Source: Margaritifera margaritifera (taxonomy: Eukaryota > Mollusca > Bivalvia > Unionida > Margaritiferidae). Taken from it: 64,000 nt of DNA. Below the pieces are notes generated by a model. It ran no database searches, was not told the origin of the DNA, and worked only from the letters and a program-made list of their open reading frames with translations. The translations under genes and the position numbers were made by a program. Below, one piece after another: positions 55,882-64,000 of this stretch. The stretch covers positions 3,720,001 to 3,784,000 of the forward strand of contig JAQPZY010001560.1 in assembly GCA_029931535.1 (NCBI GenBank), read 5' to 3'. The stretch's first letter is position 1. The number at the start of each line of letters is the position of its first letter.

Positions 55882-57480
55882 TTTAGCTCACCTAGCTGTC
55901 GGCCAAGTGAGCTCAAGGTATGGTGCTTCATTGATCTTGTGTTGTCTGTGCATAAATGTTACTTATAACTTATTCTCAAAAACTGCTTGACCAATTTGCC
56001 CACGATGTTGCAGGGAGGATTCTGGCATTGAAGCCTTTCAGTTTGTTAAATGGATGCTGATCAGTCATCCAATATGGCCACTGTTACTAAAAATAGATAA
56101 ACTTTTAATCAATCTTATTCTGTAAGGCCATTCTTCACAATTTGTCCTAATTTGATAGAAAGCATCCTGGCATAAAGATTATACAATTTGTCCTAATTTG
56201 ACAGAAAGCATCCTGGCATAAAGATTATACAGTTTGTCCTAATTTGACAGAAAGCATCCTGGCATAAAGATTATACAATTTGTCCTAATTTGACAGAAAG
56301 CATCCTGGCATAAAGATTATACAATTTGTCCTAATTTGACAGAAAGCATCCTGGCATAAAGATTATACAATTTGTTCAAATGATGCCAATTCATCATCAA
56401 ATATGACTGCAGCTACTAATAATAGAAAAAGCTTTATATGGCATGTTTTGAGAAATTGCTGAGCAGAATTTGACCAAATTTGACAGAAAGCATTCTGGCA
56501 TTAAGGATTTTCAAATTGATACAGATTATGCTGATCTGCCATAAAATATAGCCACTGTTATTAAGAATAGAAAATCCTTTAAATTAATTGTTTGTCAAAA
56601 ACCTGACCTGACAGAATTTGACCAAATTCAGAAGTTTCCTGGCAGGAAGGCTTTTAATTTTGTACAAATGATGCCATTCACATTCAGATGTGGTTGCCAT
56701 TACTAGAAGAACCTTGTGTAATTTCTTTTAAAAAAAACTGCTTAACAGAAACATCTAAAAACCTGTTAAGCAGAATTTGACCAAATTTAACAGCATGCAA
56801 ACATGAAAGTCTTTCAGACTGTTACAAATGATGCTGATCTGCTAGCCAATATAGCTGCCATAACTAACAATACACAAACATTTACACAGCTATATTTTAT
56901 AAAACTGCTCAGATTTTAACCAATTTTGACATAAGCATCCTAGCATACAGTTTCTTTAATTTTGGACAAATGATGCTGATGTGCCATCAAATGTGGATGA
57001 AAATACAGAAACGAGAAAAAACTGGGAACAGTTGTTTCTATAATATATACCATCAACAACATTAGAAAAAAATGTCTACCTAAAGAATCCTACCGACTCA
57101 CATTTCTTGGGCTGCTTCTGTTGCATTTGACTATTATGCTGATGTCAGCCACACAATTGGTGTCATAACCTACTTGCGTTGTTGTGTCATAAAACACCAA
57201 CCAGAGCTTTCTCAAAGGTTTTGAACAGGTGACAAAATCATTGAAATAGGCAGTAGACAAGAAGAGTTTTCAGATAGGAAATACAAATGTTTTTGAATAA
57301 ATACCATCCAGAACACATATTAAATGAATGATTTTTCTGTTCATTGTCTTTTGATGAGAGCCATAGTAACTAAAATCGTCTACATTAAATCAGATGTTTT
57401 ATAGAACTCTGCTCACAAGGGGCAGATGGTTTAAAAAATTTCCCCATAAACAACTTTTCTTATTAGGGTCGCACTCTACA
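55882..57480 (+). repeat. Dispersed core-repeat element R3 in STAG intron
   Basis: Leader 'ttttagctcacctagctgtc' plus 'ggccaagtgagctcaaggta', then roughly 120-bp units with 'aaaactgcttgaccaattt', 'gacagaaagcatcctggcat' and 'tacaaatgatgctgatctgc'. A second partial copy lies at 62.64-63.25 kb. The TTTTAGCTCACCT...AAGTGAGCTC leader is characteristic of a widespread bivalve repeat type. Confidence 0.75.
56141..56376. repeat. 46-bp minisatellite inside R3, 5 copies
   Basis: Unit starts 'gtcctaatttgacagaaagc' followed by 'atcctggcataaagattata'. Copies begin at about 56,145, 56,191, 56,237, 56,283 and 56,329, an exact 46-bp period with almost no divergence. Recent expansion of part of an R3 core. 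Confidence 0.93.
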
Positions 57481-57611
57481 AGGTCAGCAGAGCCCTTTAG
57501 TAACCATGTCCATCACTTCAACTGTCTGTCCATCAACAATTTGGTCCACCTAACTTGGGTTTTCGCAGTTTAATTTTACCAAGGATTTCTGGATTTCAAC
57601 CAAATTTGGTA

Positions 57612-58726
57612 CAGTGGTCCCCCTCTTGAACGGCCCCCCTGACCAGCGGCCACCCGCTTTATACGGCCACAATCCCTTGGCACCGACGAGTTTGTGTTCA
57701 AAAGTACCCCTCAAGGACGGCCACCCCTCTAACGCGACCAGCGGCCAGCATTTTCGTGCAAAAATGGTCAAATTTACCCCCCGCGAGCGGCCACATAATG
57801 GTTATTTTACAGATTAAAATCTCGATAATATTTTTTAATTTCTCAATTCAACATATTGACATTTTGTTCCAACACGCCAATAAAGTAACTTTAATCCTTA
57901 CAAAGATGTAAGTAATCCGATTATCCTTACTGCCATGTGTTCCTTAGATGTTAGCTTTTGTCACTTTGATAATTACTGGCTATTATTACCACCGATAATT
58001 ATCAATATGACAAAAGCTAACCGCCGAGAAGCACAGCATTGTTCACCTCAAGTCAGCGTGACATCCGGTCGCCAGATAGTAAAATGGTATATTAGCCTTT
58101 CTGGCTTCACTCTAATAGATTATGAAATGTATATAACCGGGTACCAGACTGGAGAAGAAGAAAAATAGTCGATCACGTGACAGACTCACTTCCGTTGTAA
58201 ACACTGCCTCGCGTGATTGCCCGCGAAGGAATAAGTTGTCGCAAATTGTCGTCAGACATTCTCAGTTTAGAACGAAAAGTGAAAGCAACTAAATTAAACT
58301 AAAAGAGGGAGAGTCTTTTGATAATTACTGAGAAATTTTATGTCAGAAAGATTCAAATAAACATCGCCAATATACATTCAACTGCATTGAGTGGGAAGAC
58401 GGAATCGACGGACGTACAGGGATAGTTACAACCAAATGTTTGTGCCCAGAATTTACCGACAGTGTGGTTTTGCACCACGATTCATGATTGTTCATATTTT
58501 TTTAAAAATAACATTGATATTAGTTTTATCATATTGAGTCCTTAACCAGATAATATTCCTGTGATTTTTAAATGAAAATATGAAATATATAAAATTAGTT
58601 ACATCTTTTATACTTTATATGTAGTTATTACTCACAACTGTGTTACCCCCCTCTAGAAAGGCCACCCGTCTTATAAGGCCACTTTCTTGCTGCAGAAGGG
58701 GTGGCCTTATAAGAGGGGGACCACTG
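57612..58726. mobile_element. pogo/Tigger-type MITE, 1,115 bp, TA-flanked
   Basis: The left end 'cagtggtccccctcttgaac' (57,612) and the complement of the right end, 'cagtggtccccctcttataa' (from 58,726), match for 16-17 bp, each preceded by TA (57,610-57,611; 58,727-58,728). Subterminal 'ggccac' words repeat on both sides and the right end can fold internally ('cttataaggccac' with 'gtggccttataag'). TIR sequence and TA duplication fit the pogo/Tigger branch of Tc1/mariner. No transposase is encoded. It interrupts an older repeat, whose text ('accaaatttgg...tgcagttctatattgatgag') resumes after it. Confidence 0.87.
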
Positions 58727-59563
58727 TATGCAGTTCTATATTGATGAGACTTTAAATGAGTTTGATTTTCAGCATTCCACAACAACATTTACGGGAGCTG
58801 TGTCCACTGTTTGCCTGACCTCCTGACTTTGGTTTCTGTAGTATATAACTTTTCTGAGGATTGTTTACTTTATACCAAATTTGGCATGTGACTTTATATT
58901 TATGAGAACTTGAATAAGTTTGATCTACAGTGTCCCACAACATTTACAGGAGTTATCCCCTGACTGTCCATCCTCCTTCCTTTGGTTTTTGCAGCAGAAC
59001 TTTACCATTGATTCTTGGATTTCATGACCCCTATAGGCCCGTTCTTGTAACTTTTTTCCTAAGACAAGTTCCTCTGTTTAAGGCACTGCAAAGCAAATTG
59101 TAGTGAGTGGGGCTCTTGCTTTGCACCTATTGCTTATAGCTCTTGTTTTGAAAAATGTGGAATCCCTGGTTACATACATTTGTTTTATTTTCATAAAATG
59201 CAGCTTCTCTCATACCATCAAAGATACAGTCTTTAAACTTGGTGTAATTTTAATGTGAAATTAATTAAAAATATGCACAAGTAGACTTGTTATCTATTCC
59301 GTTGATGAAGCTAGGGGTTGGACAGGGGAGATGTGGAGCAAAAAAGCAAGACTGAGAAAAGCATTGGACAAATGGTTGTAAAGGGTTTAATAATTATGCA
59401 TAATCAATTTTAGGATATGTACTAGTCCAGTTGACTTAAAATCCATTCCATGGAATGGGATTGGGCAGGAACACGGGGATGGAGAATGCAAAATTGAGAA
59501 AAGCATTGGACAAAATGGTTTATTATTTTTGCAACAACTGCACACATACCTATGTTTTTGTAG

Positions 59564-59687
59564 AGACACACAGGCAGAAATCCGAGCAATCTGTATGAAA
59601 GAAATTGGTGTTTGGATGAAAAAGTATCCCAATATGTTCGTCGATGATGGCTACCTCAAGTATGTTGGCTGGACTCTATATGATAAG
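59564..59687 (+). CDS. STAG cohesin subunit, SCD exon 1
   Basis: 124-nt exon between 'ttgtag' and 'gtaagt'. Its first base completes the Arg codon of HRYR; it ends in phase 0. Encodes [41 protein letters not shown]. This is the start of the stromalin conservative domain, the surface of STAG that helps bind RAD21 (SCC1) and CTCF-type ligands. Confidence 0.98.
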
Positions 59688-62293
59688 GTAAGTGTGGTCC
59701 TTTTTTTGTAGAGTAAAGTAAGACATTGTGTGGGAAGTGAGATATAGCAGTCACATTTACGCCACTGGCAACATTAACAGTAATGTTATAGTTACAGTTT
59801 TTTATTAGCATATATTTCCTAAACCCCTCAATAGATTCTTGTCATATTTGGTACAAATGATTATGAAGCTAAGACAAGTCATTCTCTGGCATGTTGGCTT
59901 GCCCTTTGGCCATGTGGCCAAGGTCAGAGTCAGAGAAATTCTGGGCGAAGGTTTTGGTTCCAGCTCTTTCATTTGTTTATATTTTCTAAACCTCTTTTTG
60001 GATTTTGTTCATACTTGGAATAAATCATTATGAAGCTAAGACAATTCCTTCTGTGACATGCTCATTTGTCCCTTTGACCTTGGAGTCCTCACAGTCATAG
60101 AAAATTTATGTTACAGTTCAAGTTCATTTTTGTTGTCAAACTACATGCAGTTCCTAGGGTTTGCAAAATCTTGAAAAGTGCTCAAATTTTGGTGGTTACC
60201 TTGAAAAGTGCTTGTATTTCAAGTTGGCTACAAAAAATATTTGAAAAGTATTTGAAAACACTCGCTAGTTTTTGAAAAGTGGTTGAATTTTGAAACAAAC
60301 ATTCATTGAAGAACACTAATTTACTGACATAAACATCAAGAAAGAAAATAAAAGATCCATTAAAAATATTAGAAACCCAATCATCTTGAAATTTTAATTC
60401 AGTATTGGGTAACATATTTATTAGGTCTTCCGGTTGCATTGCTTACATATATCTTTAAATGGTAGTCCAGGCAGTATATTTTAATTCTTACGATACCTAG
60501 TTAGTCCTAAATGAAAGAGGTGCCAGTTGTAGATCCAATATGGCAGCTGTGACGGCTGTCTTGAAAATCTTCTTGCCTCTACTCCCCCTGAATGGATGAT
60601 AATTATGACCTGAGGTTTTCACCAAAAGACTTCTAATGATATCTACTTTGTCCCAATGAAAATGGTGCCAATCTGACATCCAGTATGTCCACCACAGCAT
60701 CTGATTTGAAAATCGTGTTATTGCTGAAGAATATCAGAAATGGTTTCAACACTCAGCTGTTAAAAGGAAGAAATGGTCTTGATTTCTTGGAAATTCTTTA
60801 TACCCAATAGAGCAGCAGTCCCTTCGAGGGACTTTTGTTATTGAGTTAAAATCATGGAAGAAATACCATAGAATTTATGCAAAATCATCACTATCTGGCA
60901 ACTCTGCTGAAAATATATATGCATTTGACCTTAGCTTTAAAGTCCCCACCATCAGTATAACTATGGACTTAGAGAGCTAAAATAACCTTAGCTAGATCAA
61001 CGAGTTATAGAGCTTTTGCTTAAACATGAAAAATTTTAATAGTAGTGGTATTCTGTGTACTACATTCATCACCGTATCTTCAAGGTCAAGGTCACAGCTC
61101 ATTGTTTGAAGTTTTCCATTTATAACCACGATGTTGCTACTAAAATATCATTACTTTCTTTCTTCTCTGTAACTTTAGAGCCCGTTGCTACTTCTATAGT
61201 CAGCCTAGTAACTCGACAGCTCCGTCTGAAGGCTCACAGCCAGATTTCATCATTGTATTCGTTGGTGACCTCACCACAGCAGGCAGGGGAGTTCACTGAA
61301 TTTGCTTGTTTTCTCAACAGTTAAGAATTAATATTTAATATATTCTGTTAGGTCTCTGTGATGGAATTTCAAGTTGGAAGGCCATATACACTATTACTGT
61401 GAATATACCCTATGAAATCTTAAGTTTGGCTAATATTACCTGAAATATGTTGCCATTTCCTGTGAAAAGAAGCCTTTGGGATACAGATCTTCAGGCCCCA
61501 ACTCCCCAGGTGGCATGATAATGGTTAATATAATTAGTTCATCTGTTTCTTGTGTATACACATGTTCAAACAGACTTGTGAAGGAAGACCTGTCTTCCCT
61601 TTGAAAATAAATGATTTTGTGTTTTGACATTTATGTGGTGGTTTCAACTTTAGAATGTGCTTTATTAAGATTGAATAATGTTATGCAGATTTTCTCATAT
61701 GTATTATTGCTACAGATTACAAGTAAATTTTGGTAGCATTTAATTTTCTTGAATTTCTGGCCTTTGAAGAAAAAAAATGTTCATCTATAAATTTTGTATC
61801 CCTGCAATATTAATTACAGATGTATTGCATGATGATTCATGCATCATTGGAGTTATCAGTTTTTTTTAACTTTTGTAATTCATGAACAAGCCTCACTTGC
61901 ACCAACATAAGTACTTAAGATATTCGATTGGTCAGTTTTTAGTCAGAAACAAATTTCAGTCAATCAGATCACTGGGTTCTAACTTTAAATTTAAGAATAG
62001 ACTAGAGTTCTGTTGGTGAAATCCAAGCCAGGCCACATTTTCACGAAGCCCATCAACTGGAGTGCACCCTCAAATATTGCTTCTGTTATAGACACAATAT
62101 TTGCCAGATTTTGATTAATCAAAATTCCCATTTCAATATAGTTAGTGATTTAATTTTATTTGAACTTAGAACCTTTTTTAGGTTATTAAGTTTGCATTAT
62201 TACCAATAATTGAGTACGAGTGTGCCCTTAAAGCTGCAGAAATTTACCTACATGGAGTAATCATGCAGTTTGGTTCATCTTTCCATTTTTAAG
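59688..62293 (+). other. STAG intron, 2,606 bp
   Basis: GT-AG intron from 'gtaagt' to 'tttttaag'. Contains R1 copy 4 (60.48-60.84 kb) and a decayed repeat with local 20-40 bp direct repeats near 59.83-60.07 kb ('atatttcctaaacc' / 'atattttctaaacc'). The acceptor AAG is weaker than the other STAG acceptors. Confidence 0.75.
60485..60842 (+). repeat. Dispersed core-repeat element R1, copy 4 (3' end)
   Basis: Two core units ('tagttagtcctaaatgaaag', 'ccaatatggcagctgtgacg', 'cttgaaaatct') followed by the tail with a perfect hairpin 'agtcccttcgagggact' at about 60,816-60,832 and TTTTGTTATT after it. Gives the clearest 3' terminus of the R1 family. Confidence 0.8.
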
Positions 62294-62392
62294 GTTGGAG
62301 AAGTGCGCCTATGTTGTTTGAGGGCATTATACCCCTTGTATGAAAATGATGATCTGTCACGAAAAATGGAGCTCTTCACAAACAGGTTTAAG
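62294..62392 (+). CDS. STAG cohesin subunit, SCD exon 2
   Basis: 99-nt exon (33 codons, phase 0 both ends) between 'tttaag' and 'gtaagt'. Encodes VGEVRLCCLRALYPLYENDD, LSRKMELFTNRFK, the second half of the SCD (vertebrate GEVRLKCL...LELFTSRFK). Confidence 0.97.
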
Positions 62393-63919
62393 GTAAGTTT
62401 TGATCCTTCGGTAGTCTTATGGAATGTTAAGCCCATATACATTCATAACTTTGCTTGGTTCTTTTCATTTATATATTTTTACAGAATTACTCTAATGATA
62501 ATGAATGCCTGCCTTGTATATTCTTTGAAAAGTGGGGAGTAGGACAAAGTTTTCTTAAATAAAATTTGTATGGGATGGGCATGTCATTGGAGGATTAGGG
62601 TAAATTCAAACTGAGCAGTGCTCCAGATTTTTTTTAGACCACGTGGCCAGGCCAGGTAAGCCAATGGCATGGTCCTGCATTCAGTGTGTGCCATGTGTTA
62701 TTTGTCCTGCAAGATTTTACAATTTTCAACTTCTCAAAAAAACACTTGACCAATTTCAACCAAATTTGGCAGGGACTATTTTGGGATGAAGACCTTTAGA
62801 GTCTGTACAAATGAGGTGATTTGCCATCAAATATGGTCACCAGGACTGAAAATAGAGAAAACCTTTAAATGATTTCATTTAAAATAAAATGTATTGCAGA
62901 GTTAGATTAAATTTGCTAAAAAGCATCTTGGCAGTATGTTTATGCAAATTATGCCAGTCTGACATCAGATTTGACTGCTGATACTAAAAAGAAAAACTGC
63001 AGATGACATCTTTTTAAAAACCTGTCAACAAAATTAGACCAAATTTGACAGAGAGCATCTTCTTCTCACACACAGCCCAAGGGCAAATGACCTTTGAAGA
63101 AGCACTTGCCCCATGTAGAAATCTACTTACCCTGCAGAATTCTGATATCATATATTTAAAAAAACAAACAAATACCTATCAGGCAAGTAGCTCTCAGAAG
63201 AAGAGGGACCAAAGCTTTAGACAACCCCTGAGCATGTGGCTATCCTGTTTTTGGAGTACTCGTGAAAAATGGTAATAAAGTGCTGTAGAACATATCTTGA
63301 TTTACCTAGTTGTAAGGAATTAAGTGGAAAGGAGTAGCTTACTCCATACTTCTATCTATTAACTATTCACTGTGTCTATTTTGGGATGCATGATTGCAGG
63401 ATTCATGCTAATTTCTAAAAAAAATGGTGCCAAAGATATTATTAGAATGCTCAACTATTGTGCATCACATTTACAAGCCCTACCTGTATTTTTCTTTGTT
63501 ACATTCACCCACTATTAAGAAAATTCTCTTTTCTTCTCAAATTGAGGGTTGAATTTCTCCCCAAAATTTTCAGTTCTAGAATAGACTCTGTATTCAGTAT
63601 TAAGCATTGTTTATTTCCAATCCCAACCACCAACTTCACTTGCTTATAGCTTGCTTGTTTAAAATTTAAAAGAACTGTACCATTGATTAAGCATGTGTTG
63701 ACTGTAGGTTAATCTGTTTATTATAGTATTTTCTTAAAAACAGCCTGCATACTGTTTATATCATATTGAGATACAGGAATGAAATAAAGTGTATGATTTG
63801 CTTGAATTATTTCTTAGTGGTGACAACATCTAACATATACCGTATAGACAGCTTAATTGCCTTCTGCTTTGATAAAGTATAAAAAATGTACAATGTTCTT
63901 TTTAAATGCTTTCTTGTAG
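62393..63919 (+). other. STAG intron, 1,527 bp
   Basis: GT-AG intron from 'gtaagt' to 'ttcttgtag'. Contains a second partial R3 copy (62.64-63.25 kb). No nested gene. Confidence 0.75.
62640..63250 (+). repeat. Dispersed core-repeat element R3, partial copy 2
   Basis: Shares 'cacttgaccaatttcaacca', 'tgccatcaaatatgg' and 'accaaatttgacagagagca' with the R3 copy at 55.9-57.5 kb. More diverged; leader only weakly recognisable. Confidence 0.6.
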
Positions 63920-64000
63920 GACCGAATTGTGGAAATGACATTGGATAAGGAGACAGAGGTTGCTGTGCAGGGAGTTCGACTAGTCATAAGCATTCTAAAG
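63920..64000 (+). CDS. STAG cohesin subunit, post-SCD exon (runs to window edge)
   Basis: Starts after 'ttcttgtag' in phase 0. Encodes DRIVEMTLDKETEVAVQGVR, LVISILK, matching vertebrate DRIVSMTLDKE...VAVQAIKLL.LIL. The 27 codons reach the last base of the window. In vertebrates an exon boundary falls at this point, so the exon may end at or just beyond 64,000. The remaining two-thirds of STAG lie outside. Confidence 0.97.

Larger units (their letters stand above)
55861..59563 (+). other. STAG intron, 3,703 bp, rich in nested repeats
   Basis: GT-AG intron from 'gtaaat' to 'tttttgtag'. Contains core-repeat element R3 (55.88-57.48 kb) with a 46-bp minisatellite, then an older repeat split by a pogo-type MITE (57.6-58.7 kb). 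A local direct repeat ('aaagcattggacaaa' near 59,360 and 59,503) lies before the acceptor. Confidence 0.75.

Overview
This window is animal nuclear DNA, most likely from a mollusc and probably a bivalve. It is AT-rich, has spliced genes with GT-AG introns, and carries many decayed animal transposons. It also holds dispersed repeats opening with phrases such as 'ttttagctcacct...aagtgagctc' or 'ctggtcatagac...cttatggga' and built from 120-150 bp core units, a style familiar from bivalve genomes. The species assignment is an inference. No bacterial-style genes, operons or CRISPR arrays are present.

The one host gene I can name is a cohesin STAG/SA (stromal antigen, Scc3) gene on the + strand. 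It occupies 49,173 to the end of the window and continues beyond it. Seven coding exons plus the start of an eighth join in frame at consensus splice sites. They cover the N-terminal tail, the conserved STAG domain and the stromalin conservative domain (SCD). The first coding exon and promoter were not found. A possible lone exon at 43,283-43,406 could not be assigned to any gene.

Layout. 1-13 kb: five minisatellite arrays or clusters, a diverged 450-bp tandem duplication, a LINE 3' fragment (3.7-4.45 kb) and a hAT-type MITE with a perfect 8-bp target duplication. 13.2-23.05 kb: a degraded Polinton/Maverick (virus-like DNA transposon) with integrase, double-jelly-roll capsid and packaging-ATPase remnants, bracketed by inverted arrays of the same 38-bp unit. 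23.3-23.6 kb: a tRNA-derived SINE. 28.6-29.1 kb: a second Polinton integrase fragment on the - strand. 31.6-38.1 kb: one CR1/Jockey-like LINE on the - strand, broken up by a hAT transposon (35.1-37.96 kb), a TIR element (32.69-34.26 kb) and a piggyBac-like fragment. 38.2-48.8 kb: dispersed repeats with nested MITEs and a 5'-truncated RTE-like LINE with a perfect 10-bp target duplication. 49-64 kb: STAG, whose introns hold another CR1-like fragment, two minisatellites, a pogo/Tigger-type TA-flanked MITE and more dispersed repeats.

Every transposon coding region seen is broken by stops, frameshifts or lost catalytic residues. The main interest is therefore archaeological: the Polinton pair, the nested-insertion chronology with readable target-site duplications, and the core-repeat elements ending in a hairpin.
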